A DNA stretch of 64,000 nucleotides from Candidatus Nitrosotalea bavarica (GCF_900167955.1 NZ_FUYK01000003.1:145221-209220), one strand, 5' to 3'; numbered from the stretch's first letter, positions 25,896 through 34,818 are shown. The notes: generated by a model from the letters alone, not told the origin. A program made the numbers and translations.

Positions 25896-27052
25896 GGTAT
25901 GATTCCAAGTATTTCACAGATGCGATTAAAATCATTTTGATTTATGCCCTTTCCATTTTTTACTTCAATACAGATTTTTTCTAGTGTATCAAGAGCCATC
26001 GGAGTATCTAGATCATCATGTAATGATTGTATGAAATTGTGAATTAGTTTAGAAATATCTTCATTGGTATTATCAGATACTCTGGATTTTGCCAATTGGA
26101 TTAAATCCATTAGTGGTTTTTTTGCCAATAGATCTTTTTCAGAAAAATCAATGTCGTCGCGATAATGTTTTGAAAAAATGTACAGCCGTATGAGATTCTG
26201 GTCATACGTTTTAATCAAATCCCTGACCCATACAACATTTCCAAGAGATTTTGACATCTTTTCTCCTCCAGATAAAACAAGACCCACATGTACCCATGTT
26301 TTAACAGGAACGTCAGAGCCAGAGAGAAGTTGGTACTGTGCAAGATGTGCTTCATGATGAGGATACAAGAGTTCCCTTGCGCCTCCATGAATGTCATAAT
26401 TCTTACCAAAATTCTCCATTGCTACAGCAGTATCCTGCATGTGCCACCACGGAATACCCTCTCCAAGTTCACTTTTCCATGAGAAATCAAAGTCATCAGT
26501 ACAATTCCACAGCATTATATCTTCAGGATTTTTCTTTCCAGGTCCAATATCTAATCGGTGCAGACTTAATTGTTCTTTTGTCTGATGTGAAATCTTACCA
26601 TAGTTTTTCACTTTGGAAATATCAAGATAGACATTACCATGTGCCATGTAAGCAACTTGTTTTTGAATCAATGTATGAATTTGTTTTTCCATATTTGATA
26701 CATAGTCTGAAACATATGCAAGCCTATTGATACTTTGTATGTGCAGTGTTTCAAGATCATTTACAAATGCAGTTGCATAAAATTTAGCAATATCTTGGTA
26801 GGTTGTAGAATTTTCTTTGGCTTTGTTAAAGACATTTTGGTTGATATCTGTCATGTTTACAAGAATATCAGTTTCAAGACCCTGATCATTTAAGCATCTA
26901 GCTAGAAGATCATATGTTAAAAATATCCTAGCATGGCCCAAATGAGTATAATCATAAACGGTTGGACCACAGATGAATACTTTAACAAGATTTTTTTCAA
27001 ATGGGACAAAGTCTTCTATAGATGATGAAAAAGAATTAAAAAGTTTGAACAT
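25892..27052 (-). CDS. cysS: Cysteinyl-tRNA synthetase, short form with altered zinc ligands
   Basis: Class I synthetase. HIGH motif is HLGH at 37-40 after FICGPTVYD; KMSKS is exact at 265-269. CysRS uses a zinc ion held by Cys28, Cys209, His234 and Glu238 (E. coli numbers) to select cysteine. Here Cys28 and His232 are kept, but the equivalent second Cys is Asp207 (WHMQD instead of WHIEC) and the Glu is His236 (PHHEAH). At 386 aa it lacks much of the usual C-terminal anticodon-binding part. It may be a true CysRS with a C-D-H-H metal site, or a paralogue using another substrate such as in aminoacyl ligation. Confidence 0.8.
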   Translation of the reverse strand: MFKLFNSFSSSIEDFVPFEKNLVKVFICGPTVYDYTHLGHARIFLTYDLLARCLNDQGLETDILVNMTDINQNVFNKAKENSTTYQDIAKFYATAFVNDLETLHIQSINRLAYVSDYVSNMEKQIHTLIQKQVAYMAHGNVYLDISKVKNYGKISHQTKEQLSLHRLDIGPGKKNPEDIMLWNCTDDFDFSWKSELGEGIPWWHMQDTAVAMENFGKNYDIHGGARELLYPHHEAHLAQYQLLSGSDVPVKTWVHVGLVLSGGEKMSKSLGNVVWVRDLIKTYDQNLIRLYIFSKHYRDDIDFSEKDLLAKKPLMDLIQLAKSRVSDNTNEDISKLIHNFIQSLHDDLDTPMALDTLEKICIEVKNGKGINQNDFNRICEILGIIP

Positions 27053-27060
27053 TTTTTGAC

Positions 27061-27306
27061 TTAACGTCCACCCTGAGATAGGATAGGAGTTAATGTCACA
27101 GTAGATCTGACCTTTGCAAGTCGTCTGATTTTGTGAGTTATGATTGACTCTAGTGCAGATTGGGAATCAGCTTGCAATTTTACAAATATGTCATATATTC
27201 CATATGTGCCTCGTACTTCTTTTATTTCAGGAATTTTTGCAAGCTCGGATATAATATCAACTTCAGAGCCCAGATCACAGTTAATCAATATGTATAGTGA
27301 TTCCAT
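27061..27306 (-). CDS. Stand-alone Lrp/AsnC-type RAM domain protein
   Basis: About 81 residues forming only the ligand-binding (RAM/AsnC_trans_reg) domain: ESLYILINCDLGSEVDIISEL, EIKEVRGTYGIYDIFVKL, and a final helix plus strand. No HTH is present. Such small proteins form ring oligomers and may modulate full Lrp proteins by binding amino acids. The frame is open to 27414, but ATG 27306 matches the domain boundary and leaves room for the promoter shared with the divergent PAC2 gene. It lies 9 nt after cysS in the opposite order (upstream of cysS). Confidence 0.8.
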   Translation of the reverse strand: MESLYILINCDLGSEVDIISELAKIPEIKEVRGTYGIYDIFVKLQADSQSALESIITHKIRRLAKVRSTVTLTPILSQGGR

Positions 27307-27374
27307 GAATAAAGTCTGTTTTTGCCACATAAAATGATATCCATATTTAAAAAGGCGTATTCGATAACTCTCGT

Positions 27375-28094
27375 ATGGCAAATGATACTGTATTTGTAAG
27401 AGAGATAATTCCAATCGATGTAAAAGACGGCTATGTCATCGATGGTTTTCCATACACAGGTTTAGCCAATGCCATAGCAACAGAGTCACTTGTCAATAAC
27501 ACATCTCAGTTTGAATTAGCAGGCGTTCTTGATTCAGAACTATTTCCTCCAATCAGCATAGTAAGAGACGAAGTGCCAAACTTTCCAGCAAGAATTCTAG
27601 TTAATAAAAATCTCAAACTGGCAGTATTTTCATCATATCTTACTCCACACGAATCAATCCATCGCGAAGTGGCAAAGACCATGTTAAAGTGGGCAAGCGA
27701 CCATAAATGCTCATTTATCATCAGTAGCTCTGCAATCAAAAGTGATGAGGACACGCCTTTTGTGATAGGAGTTGGAAGTACAGATGAGGCCAAGAAAAAA
27801 CTACGTGATGCAGAAATTCCAGTATTAAAAAATGGTACCATCCCAGGAATTCCTGGAATTTTGTTAAACGAGGGATTGATATCAAATATCAATGTAATAG
27901 TACTGTTGTGCAAAGCCAGAGAATCAGGACCTGACTATAGGGCAGGTGCAGAGATTTGCATGGCAATGTCAAAACTAGTTCCAGGGGCTTCATGTGATCT
28001 TAAATCATTACTACGAGAAGCTGAAGGTATTGAAGAAAACCTCAAACAGACCGAGCAAGATGCAGGTCCAATCCGAGATGCAATTTACGGATGA
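27375..28094 (+). CDS. PAC2-family protein (proteasome assembly chaperone-like)
   Basis: Archaeal PAC2/PbaA-PbaB family protein, 239 aa. Conserved blocks: DGFPYTGLANAIATESLV near the N-terminus, VFSSYLTP, GIPGILLNEG and DYRAGAEICMAMSKL. Related proteins form cages with proteasome-binding C-termini; here the C-terminus is DAIYG, without a clear HbYX motif. The ATG at 28091 of the next gene overlaps its stop codon. Confidence 0.8.
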   Translation: MANDTVFVREIIPIDVKDGYVIDGFPYTGLANAIATESLVNNTSQFELAGVLDSELFPPISIVRDEVPNFPARILVNKNLKLAVFSSYLTPHESIHREVAKTMLKWASDHKCSFIISSSAIKSDEDTPFVIGVGSTDEAKKKLRDAEIPVLKNGTIPGIPGILLNEGLISNINVIVLLCKARESGPDYRAGAEICMAMSKLVPGASCDLKSLLREAEGIEENLKQTEQDAGPIRDAIYG

Positions 28095-28339
28095 CATACC
28101 AGGAACGTTCCATTTCTAAAGATAACTTGGAAAAAAATTTAAGGTCATTGGATTCTGATGAAGGCATAAGAATTGATAGCGAGTCAGATCACATATTTAT
28201 CAACAAAACCTCGAAAAGATACTGCATAAACATTTCAAACAATGGCAAAGATGAATTCATCTACAAAAATACAGTAAAAGATGCATTTGACTTTCTACAA
28301 AACCAGATTACCCAAACATCAAAATTTTTTGTATACTAG
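28091..28339 (+). CDS. Hypothetical protein, 82 aa
   Basis: Starts in an ATGA overlap with the PAC2-family gene, so it is translated from the same mRNA. Soluble, acidic N-terminal half and alternating strand/helix pattern (HIFINKTSKRYCINISNN, then a helix VKDAFDFLQNQI). No recognisable family. The co-translation with a PAC2 protein is the only clue. Confidence 0.6.
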   Translation: MTYQERSISKDNLEKNLRSLDSDEGIRIDSESDHIFINKTSKRYCINISNNGKDEFIYKNTVKDAFDFLQNQITQTSKFFVY

Positions 28340-28342
28340 ATA

Positions 28343-28582
28343 TCATCCACAGTCCAATTCTTCAACATCAGATTTACATTCAGAATTAAATTGAGAAATT
28401 TTTGCATTTAGCATATCACATGTTTGTGGATCTTGCGTCTTGCCATAATTTTGTATTTGACTGACAATACTTAGCTGACGCAATGGACAGACAGTTGATG
28501 ATTCTGTATAATATGAGATAAATGCCAGAGTAGATCCAACTGCAATTATAATTAAAATCCACTTTTGCTGCCTATTGAGCAT
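28343..28582 (-). CDS. Small single-span membrane protein with Cys-rich outer part
   Basis: 79 residues. Lys/Arg-rich N-terminus, transmembrane helix at about 7-25 (WILIIIAVGSTLAFISYY), then an outside segment with Cys in STVCPL, QTCDML, SECKS and ELDCG, enough for two disulfides. ATG 28582 chosen over 28600 because it begins just after the alba stop codon. Downstream of alba in the same direction. Confidence 0.6.
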   Translation of the reverse strand: MLNRQQKWILIIIAVGSTLAFISYYTESSTVCPLRQLSIVSQIQNYGKTQDPQTCDMLNAKISQFNSECKSDVEELDCG

Positions 28583-28583
28583 T

Positions 28584-28862
28584 CTAACTTTTAGAAACAT
28601 CTATCTCTATAGTTGAGACGTTTCTTTCTTTTCCATCTTTTGATTCCAATCTCTCAGAGAAGATCCTCACACCACTTACCTTGTATCCCATTGCACTCAT
28701 TCGTTTAACTATCATTTGAGATACGTCCACTGCGGTGATTATACTTCGACCTCTTGCCTTTATAGTGACAGTAGGCTCATTTGCTAAAAGTGTCAGAGTG
28801 GCATTAAGATATGTCAAAAGGGGTTTTTTACCAATAAATATGATATTAGGCGGTCTTGACAT
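28584..28862 (-). CDS. albA: Alba chromatin protein
   Basis: DNA/RNA-binding architectural protein of archaea. N-terminal NIIFIGKKPLLTYLNA, with GKKP containing the lysine equivalent to the acetylated Lys16 of Sulfolobus Alba, then TIKARGRSIITAVDVSQ and the beta hairpin ending in a Ser-Lys-Ser tail. 92 aa, typical. ATG start at 28860-28862. Confidence 0.95.
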   Translation of the reverse strand: MSRPPNIIFIGKKPLLTYLNATLTLLANEPTVTIKARGRSIITAVDVSQMIVKRMSAMGYKVSGVRIFSERLESKDGKERNVSTIEIDVSKS

Positions 28863-28886
28863 ACGACAACTCTTGTTGTGTTTTAT

Positions 28887-29132
28887 TTAATAGTTAAGGT
28901 TCTTTTTTTCTATATATCGTTGCAGTATGTTTTCAATATCGTCAGATTGTGATTGTTTTACCTCATCGATTACATCTTTTTCTGTTATTTCATAGCAATT
29001 TAGCATATCATTTTTTTCTTTGTAAAACAACAATATTTTTTCTTGATATATGCAATAGTATAGCTTGTCAACTTCCATCTTCTCTGATCTTATTTTGACA
29101 CCTTCGGATTCTACTACAATAGGATAATCCAC
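28887..29132 (-). CDS. Hypothetical protein, 81 aa
   Basis: Small charged soluble protein: strand-rich N-terminal half (KLYYCIYQEKILLFYKEK) and a Glu/Asp/Lys-rich helical C-terminus (VIDEVKQSQSDDIENILQRYIEKK). It may continue the alba transcription unit with a 24-nt gap. No family recognised. Confidence 0.5.
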   Translation of the reverse strand: MDYPIVVESEGVKIRSEKMEVDKLYYCIYQEKILLFYKEKNDMLNCYEITEKDVIDEVKQSQSDDIENILQRYIEKKNLNY

Positions 29133-29230
29133 ATTTGATTTAGAGTGAGAGGATATTTAGATTATATCAATAGACAAAAACTCCTAAACATAGCAATAAC
29201 GTAATAAGGATTTCAAATCATAAATTCATT

Positions 29231-30325
29231 GTGAGCAGTAGAGTAGTACTCCATATCGATTTTGATTATTTTTATGCCCAGTGCGAAGAGATTCGCAAGC
29301 CAGATTTGAAAACAAAGCCTGTTGTAGTATGTGTATATTCAGACCGTGGTGGAGACAGCGGAGCAATTGCAACTGCCAATTATGTGGCAAGAAAATATGG
29401 CGTAAAATCTGGAATGCCAATCAAGTTTGCAAAAAAGAAGTTAGAAGAAGTTCCAGAGGCGGTATTTTTGCCTACAGATTTTGATTACTATACCGAAGTT
29501 TCAGATAGTGCAATGAGCATAATCAGAAGCTATGCCGATGTTTTTGAATATGTTGGAAGAGATGAGGCATATCTTGATGTTACAAACAGAGTGGAATCTG
29601 ATTTTAAAAGGGCGGCGCATCTATCACAGCAATTAAAGAATTCTTTGCGCAGTGCAGTAAAGATATCAAGTACTGTTGGAATCTCTGCAAACAAGCTTGT
29701 CTCCAAGATTGCCTCAGATTATAAAAAACCAGATGGTCTTACGATTGTCGAGCCAGAAAAGGTAGAGTCATTTTTAGATCCTTTGCCAATAAGATCAATT
29801 CCAGGAATTGGCAAAAAATCCGAGGAGAAACTTGCTGAAATTGGCCTTGAAACAATATCACAACTTCGTGGTGTAGACGTCTTTACACTAAACGGATTAT
29901 TTGGAAGAAAAGTTGGAACCTATATCTACAATGCTGCACGCGGTATTGATGATGAAGCGGTATCTCCAAGACACGATCCTGTCCAATATAGCAGAATTAT
30001 CACACTAAAACAAGATTCCAAAGATTTTGATTTTCTTGTAAAAGATTTAGAAAAATTATGCGACGACCTACACCAAGCAATTGTAAAAGACGACATATTG
30101 TTCAAGTCTGTAGGAATACAATTTGTACAATCTGATCTTTCAAGCAGAACAAAATCAAGGACTCTAAAAAATCCAACATCGGGCCTTGATGAATTAAAAA
30201 AAGCTGCAATCCAATTACTAAAAGAATCACTAGAAGATCAAAGACTATTAATCAGACGACTAGGAGTTCGGGTCTCAGATTTTTCACAGATTCATGGACA
30301 AGTAGACATTACAAGATTTTTTTAA
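29231..30325 (+). CDS. dinB: DNA polymerase IV (Y family)
   Basis: Translesion DNA polymerase. Catalytic Asp in HIDFDYFYAQ (residues 8-17) and Asp-Glu in GRDEAYLDV at about 105-113; helix-hairpin-helix IPGIGKKSEEKL; little-finger domain in the last 120 residues. The C-terminus VDITRFF is a PCNA-interacting (PIP) motif. GTG start at 29231. 364 aa, normal. Convergent overlap of 4 nt with the metallopeptidase gene. Confidence 0.94.
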   Translation: MSSRVVLHIDFDYFYAQCEEIRKPDLKTKPVVVCVYSDRGGDSGAIATANYVARKYGVKSGMPIKFAKKKLEEVPEAVFLPTDFDYYTEVSDSAMSIIRSYADVFEYVGRDEAYLDVTNRVESDFKRAAHLSQQLKNSLRSAVKISSTVGISANKLVSKIASDYKKPDGLTIVEPEKVESFLDPLPIRSIPGIGKKSEEKLAEIGLETISQLRGVDVFTLNGLFGRKVGTYIYNAARGIDDEAVSPRHDPVQYSRIITLKQDSKDFDFLVKDLEKLCDDLHQAIVKDDILFKSVGIQFVQSDLSSRTKSRTLKNPTSGLDELKKAAIQLLKESLEDQRLLIRRLGVRVSDFSQIHGQVDITRFF

Positions 30326-30807
30326 ATCCGTACACCGACTCGGGATGCCAGACGCTTGTGTTCATCATGAGATATCCATTCCACATGTAGATATTCAAAT
30401 ATCTCATCGTCTTTCATTCCAAGCCTTCTTGCCTCCTCAACTGCAATCTCATAGGCTTCAATTTCGGTAGGCCTATCAACATATGCATATGAACTGTCAT
30501 AGAGATCAAGACCAGCCCTTTGCTGTTTCACATGGACCAATTCATGAATTATATCAAGATAAAGAATTTTTTTTTCAGAGTTTTTTAGATGATCTCGTCC
30601 TACTACAATTGATGCGTCCTCATTTTTAACATGCATGTAATGACTACTACCATCTACAATAACTGGAGTGTTTTCAAACACGTCTTCTAGAACTTCATGA
30701 GATTTGAAAACCTTGAAAAGTATCTCGACTGTTTTTAGATTTACAAATATGTCTTCAAGATTATAGATTCCATCTTGTAAGTCTCTATTTACTTGGATCC
30801 TGTTCAT
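30322..30807 (-). CDS. Small HExxH metallopeptidase
   Basis: 161 residues with the zinc-protease motif HELVH (in LDIIHELVHVKQQ) at about 85-89 from this start and a likely third ligand Glu 25-30 residues on in PTEIEAYEIAVEEA, as in gluzincins. No signal peptide or membrane helix. ATG 30807 overlaps the end of the archaeosortase-like gene by 23 nt, so both are probably one operon. Substrate unknown; the link with the sortase-like protein may be functional. Confidence 0.7.
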   Translation of the reverse strand: MNRIQVNRDLQDGIYNLEDIFVNLKTVEILFKVFKSHEVLEDVFENTPVIVDGSSHYMHVKNEDASIVVGRDHLKNSEKKILYLDIIHELVHVKQQRAGLDLYDSSYAYVDRPTEIEAYEIAVEEARRLGMKDDEIFEYLHVEWISHDEHKRLASRVGVRI

Positions 30808-31729
30808 GCTTTGCAATCTCTAGTTTTTTGATACGTTTTGTTTCAATATATGTAACTATGAGCAAGAAGATAAACAGCCACGGCAGGAACATAATCTCTC
30901 CTGCAATTCCATGAAATGACTCAAACTCGTTTACATTTGTTGATACCTTGAGTACAAAGATGGATAGCGAGAATATCCTAATTACGTTAACAGTAATTGT
31001 TCCCACTACGCCCATGACAAAGTAGCCAATTTTTCTATTCCTTGGAATATTCATCTTTAACAAGAACGCCATCATTACAAGAGAATAGATAATCATACTG
31101 TGGACACCGGCAGAGGGCCAAAACACTTGTAATGCAAATGGACCATGATCCCCATTTAGAAACATGACATTACCTTGTGAAGTGGCATGACCCACGTGGA
31201 ATGCACCAATTAGAAAAACATCAAGTTTTACAAGATATGGCACTACGTATTGCAACGGACCTAGTGAATCATATGGGAAAAATGCATCAAGTGAAAGTAT
31301 GATTGCAGTTCCTGCTGTATATATCGGTCCAGCAGGAGATATTCTAATCCATCTTTTTCCAAATAATATAGTCATACTTGCAATAAAAAATGCGGCAAGT
31401 ACAATAAAGTCCCACATCCAAGTCCATGAATATACAACCTGTATGTGGAATTGAGGAGCAATAGAAACTAGGTAATCTTTCAGTCCTAGATGTAAAGCGA
31501 TAAGGTAAACAATCACTGCTGCTGCAAGAGGAATAATTGTCAGTAATTTTTTCTTTGGAATCTCTAATTTTAGACCGATCAATTCTGCTGCGATAAAGGC
31601 CATGGCAAAGAGAAATCCACCCCTGCCCTGATTCCAGCCAAGACTAAACGAGTCTGGAAACACGGCTAGTGCAAATATCACAGGTGATGCAAGTATAGCC
31701 AGTGCAAAAATGATGCTTTTGTTTTGCAA
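30785..31729 (-). CDS. Archaeosortase/exosortase-family membrane protein (Ser at the Cys position)
   Basis: Polytopic protein, about eight to nine membrane helices. Exosortase/archaeosortase family features: conserved SAG-x-HS segment, Arg251 in NVIRIFSL and His273 in ESFHGIAGEIMFLPW. The active-site Cys of the family is replaced by Ser206 (FWPSAGVHS). The family processes and anchors proteins with C-terminal sorting signals; in thaumarchaea a dedicated type is thought to serve PEFG-CTERM proteins, none of which I see in this window. Whether the Ser form is active is open. Confidence 0.78.
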   Translation of the reverse strand: MQNKSIIFALAILASPVIFALAVFPDSFSLGWNQGRGGFLFAMAFIAAELIGLKLEIPKKKLLTIIPLAAAVIVYLIALHLGLKDYLVSIAPQFHIQVVYSWTWMWDFIVLAAFFIASMTILFGKRWIRISPAGPIYTAGTAIILSLDAFFPYDSLGPLQYVVPYLVKLDVFLIGAFHVGHATSQGNVMFLNGDHGPFALQVFWPSAGVHSMIIYSLVMMAFLLKMNIPRNRKIGYFVMGVVGTITVNVIRIFSLSIFVLKVSTNVNEFESFHGIAGEIMFLPWLFIFLLIVTYIETKRIKKLEIAKHEQDPSK

Positions 31730-31769
31730 TATATCACGTCCAGATTGTGTTAAATAAAAACTCTAGCAA

Positions 31770-32930
31770 CTAGAAAAAATCTGAAATTGATTTTTGTTTT
31801 TTTGCCTGATACAACTTGCTGTGAGAGATCCATTCATTTTTCCCTATGCTTAATGCCTTACAAGCATTGTCAAGCCCCTCTAGAAAATTTGTAACTTGTA
31901 TAGGTTTTTGTTTTAATGCCATTCTAACTCCTTCCCTTACTTGCCAAACACCAACAGGTACCGCATATTCTGGCCTGATCTCACGCAATACCATCACAGC
32001 TGCTTGCAATTTACGCACATCAAGATATTCAGATACTGCAAGTCTTGATGCAAAGTGACCACCTGCAGTTTCAGGATAGTGTTTTAGTCCTGTAACATCT
32101 TCAAAATCACAGCCAAATCCTACATTTCCCTGTTCGTCATACCATGCTTCTTGCATCTCAAACATCCACCTGCTTGGAAACATTATGACGCAAAAATAGT
32201 TGCCCAGGTGATTATACGAAAATACTAGAGTTGTGTCAAGTATATCATATTCAATTATTTTTTCTGCAAGTGCTTTTGAAATAGTATCATCTGTTGCAGT
32301 AATGCTCCAACGAGTAGGAACAAGTTTACGGTTTTTTCCAAACATTCCAATACTAAAACACTTTTGAATTCTTGAGATCTCTATTCCCTTGTTGAAAAGA
32401 TCAACTACTGCATCTTGCGCCAAGAGGTCTTTGTCATAATATGACTTTTGGATTTGTTTATCAGAAGATGAGTTTGAAAACGTGGCAGATTTTATTTCTC
32501 CTATTGGGCCGAAAATAGGGCTGTCGCCATCAACTGAGACAACAGGCGAGGCATTTTTTACAAGTTCCATCTGTGCGTCAGTCGACTTGACTGACATGGA
32601 CATCTCTTGCAGACTCTCAATGTATCGTTGTCCAACATCCTCCACCTTTACTGGTTTTATTCCACGAACTAGGCTCAGTCTGTAATTTACTATATCTTCA
32701 AGACTTTTTCCTACCCATTTTTCAGGAGAATCAAGTATTGCAGTATCTCCATGAATTGGAGGCAACATTGGACCTACCAAAACTTTTGGATATCCATATG
32801 CTCCCACAAATACAGATGGCGGAGTAGAACCGTCAACATGATTAGAGGAAAAAAGATTTCCATAACGCGAAAGGTATTCTTTCCAGTTTGATTCTATTGC
32901 CTTTCGTATCTCTGCAGCAGTGCGCTTCAC
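31770..32930 (-). CDS. nreA: Nre-family DNA repair protein with PIP motif
   Basis: Archaeal NreA/NreB family (DUF650/DUF651). Recognisable blocks: the N-terminal SVFVGAYGYPKVLVGPM, the GPIGEIKSATFSN region and the central TRWSITATDDTIS. The C-terminus QKSISDFF is a PCNA-binding motif. NreA proteins contribute to DNA damage tolerance through PCNA. The usual N-terminal zinc finger Cys cluster of some members is not visible here. 386 aa. Near dinB, which also ends in a PIP motif. Confidence 0.88.
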   Translation of the reverse strand: MKRTAAEIRKAIESNWKEYLSRYGNLFSSNHVDGSTPPSVFVGAYGYPKVLVGPMLPPIHGDTAILDSPEKWVGKSLEDIVNYRLSLVRGIKPVKVEDVGQRYIESLQEMSMSVKSTDAQMELVKNASPVVSVDGDSPIFGPIGEIKSATFSNSSSDKQIQKSYYDKDLLAQDAVVDLFNKGIEISRIQKCFSIGMFGKNRKLVPTRWSITATDDTISKALAEKIIEYDILDTTLVFSYNHLGNYFCVIMFPSRWMFEMQEAWYDEQGNVGFGCDFEDVTGLKHYPETAGGHFASRLAVSEYLDVRKLQAAVMVLREIRPEYAVPVGVWQVREGVRMALKQKPIQVTNFLEGLDNACKALSIGKNEWISHSKLYQAKKQKSISDFF

Positions 32931-33013
32931 GTAATTTCTAGTATCATCATGCTAATAATATTATTTAGCTAATCGGTTTTGAGTTATATTCAGCTTGTTT
33001 GCAATTTTATAAT

Positions 33014-33397
33014 ATGGACTCAGAAACTTTTGGAGTAGAAAAAGGATACGGAATTTTAGCTGTAGAATGGATGAATGCAGAAGCAAAAAAAGACGGCCTA
33101 AAGTTTGAGGCAAGACTGTACAATTACGAAATTACAACAAAGAATTTTGGCACATTTGAGATGTATTCATTAATTGCAGATCCTAAAGCTGCAAGAGAGT
33201 TAACAATGAAGGCAAGCAAGCGATTTAAGATCAAAGTTATAGAAGGAGGATACAAGACAAGAAAACTTTTGGTCAAAGTGGCCAAAAATGAGTACGGAAT
33301 GGTAAAAAAAGTGGACAGAATAATAGGCCAGGTTGAATTCGAGTCATCTAGATTTTCACGTGGCGGCTGGAAAGTAACAAAAGAAGAGAGAAGATAA
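33014..33397 (+). CDS. Conserved-looking hypothetical protein, 127 aa
   Basis: Basic soluble protein (KARELTMKASKRFKIKVIEGGYKTRKLLVKVAKNEYG), strongly Lys/Arg-rich in its second half and Gly/Arg at the end, which fits a nucleic-acid binding role (inference only). ATG 33014 is preferred over the in-frame ATG 32999 because a TATA-like TTATATT is at about 32982. No family recognised. Confidence 0.55.
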   Translation: MDSETFGVEKGYGILAVEWMNAEAKKDGLKFEARLYNYEITTKNFGTFEMYSLIADPKAARELTMKASKRFKIKVIEGGYKTRKLLVKVAKNEYGMVKKVDRIIGQVEFESSRFSRGGWKVTKEERR

Positions 33398-33441
33398 CAT
33401 AGTAATTTTGTACCGCCAGTGCGGATTATAATTAAAAATTA

Positions 33442-34014
33442 TCAGGCATTTACAGTAAGATTGCTTTTTCCATTTTTATAAATCAAATATGCATGATGAT
33501 TTTCTTGCAGTTCCGTGAGCCATCTCATCCATTCGTTATTTGCCTGTATCTGAGATAGGTCATATGTACACAATATAGAGCCGTTGAGTTTGTCAAAGAT
33601 ACTATTATGGAATATTTTTTCAAATTTGACTTGAATAGCCATTGCAGTTTCTGTTCCCACATCAGGAATGAGCCTTCCTACTATTCTGAAAGATATTTCT
33701 GGGTTTGGTAGTATTTTTTGAAGTGATGTTTGAATGGAATCTAAAAAATCTAAAGAGTCTTCTGCCGGATTTCCAATATTGAGAATTTTTAGTAATTCTT
33801 TCTTTTTATAATGACTTACATTAATGCCAAAAACTAGCATTTCTTTTTCAACTTGTTTTACGTCACCATGAGTAAGATAAATCGATAATTCATTTTTATC
33901 AAGACCCTCTTTTAGGAATTCAAATTCTATTTTGTGGCCAATTGCAATATCATCAGATGCAACCATGAGATGTTTTTTAGAATCAAATAAGCCAAAAGAT
34001 AATTGAGAATTCAT
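33442..34014 (-). CDS. MEDS/DcmR-like sensory domain protein
   Basis: 190 residues resembling the MEDS domain (RecA-like fold without a P-loop): HLMVASDDIAIGHKIEFEFLKEGLDKNELSIYLTHGD matches the typical opening H...F...GL-x-x-x-E...Y. No HTH or kinase is attached. Such domains sense small organic molecules or serve as adaptors. ATG at 34012-34014. Confidence 0.6.
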   Translation of the reverse strand: MNSQLSFGLFDSKKHLMVASDDIAIGHKIEFEFLKEGLDKNELSIYLTHGDVKQVEKEMLVFGINVSHYKKKELLKILNIGNPAEDSLDFLDSIQTSLQKILPNPEISFRIVGRLIPDVGTETAMAIQVKFEKIFHNSIFDKLNGSILCTYDLSQIQANNEWMRWLTELQENHHAYLIYKNGKSNLTVNA

Positions 34015-34048
34015 GTGGTTAAAAGTGGTACTAGAAATCTATATAGTT

Positions 34049-34630
34049 TTATTGGTTAAAAGACAGGGATGATGATGCCTTGGCAAGCAATTGAGCAACT
34101 TTGATTGGTTCAGGTACAGAGCCCTGGACAGTAACCAAGTCTAGAAATTTTTTTGCCTCTTCCAACAAACAACCTTCATTTCTCAAGTATAGTTTGTATC
34201 CAGTGTGTAAAGTAATCTCTGTTCTTTTACCAAGTTTAGAATATTGTTCTAGTTTTGTTTCATATGAATTTGGAAAATGATGTCGTATTGTATCCTCAAT
34301 TCCTCTAGATTCTTCATACGTTACTCCAATGACTGGAATTTTTGTTGTTTCCCAGATTTTCTTGATGTCTATAATATTATACATAGAAATTACAAGGCCT
34401 GAAATTATAATATAACTAATGTCGTCTCGATTTAACCTAGAATACATATCAAGAATTGCGTCAGTTGCATCATCTCCCTCTATGGTACATTTTCCAAACA
34501 CAAATCCATCAATGATAAAATCTCGTCTAATAACTACACCTGCAAGTCTAGAGAAATCATCACCTTGCTTGAAGCTCTCAGCAATGGCAAGCCCTCTTAG
34601 GCCCTTCTTTTCAAGATGTATATGATTCAT
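34049..34630 (-). CDS. DUF99-family protein (endonuclease V-like fold)
   Basis: Archaeal DUF99. Visible blocks: GLRGLAIAESF, the VVIRRDFIIDGFVFGKCTIEGDDAT strand pair with Asp, YIIISGLVISMYNI and IPVIGVTYEES. The family is related to endonuclease V by fold; biochemical role not established. 193 aa, normal. It overlaps the small membrane-protein ORF by 20 nt. Confidence 0.82.
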   Translation of the reverse strand: MNHIHLEKKGLRGLAIAESFKQGDDFSRLAGVVIRRDFIIDGFVFGKCTIEGDDATDAILDMYSRLNRDDISYIIISGLVISMYNIIDIKKIWETTKIPVIGVTYEESRGIEDTIRHHFPNSYETKLEQYSKLGKRTEITLHTGYKLYLRNEGCLLEEAKKFLDLVTVQGSVPEPIKVAQLLAKASSSLSFNQ

Positions 34631-34748
34631 TATTTTTTATTTTTGAAAATCTTCTATAAACCAGACCTATGACAACCATACAAATTGCAGTCAAGACAGA
34701 CCACGAAGCCATGGCAGTAGTATCAAGCAGAGTCAACTCATAATCCAA
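34611..34748 (-). CDS. Small single-span membrane protein (45 aa), tentative
   Basis: TTG-started ORF that begins right after an in-frame stop. It encodes an acidic N-terminus, one transmembrane helix (about residues 14-31, ASWSVLTAICMVVIGLVY) and a positively charged C-terminal tail RRFSKIKNN, a sound positive-inside pattern. It overlaps the start of the DUF99 gene by 20 nt. The composition is the main evidence, so confidence is low. Confidence 0.4.
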   Translation of the reverse strand: MDYELTLLDTTAMASWSVLTAICMVVIGLVYRRFSKIKNNESYTS

Positions 34749-34818
34749 TATGACATAGATCTATTTTAGTGAATTTAGAAGACAAAATGATATCGGATAT
34801 ATTTATAATAAGTTAAAT

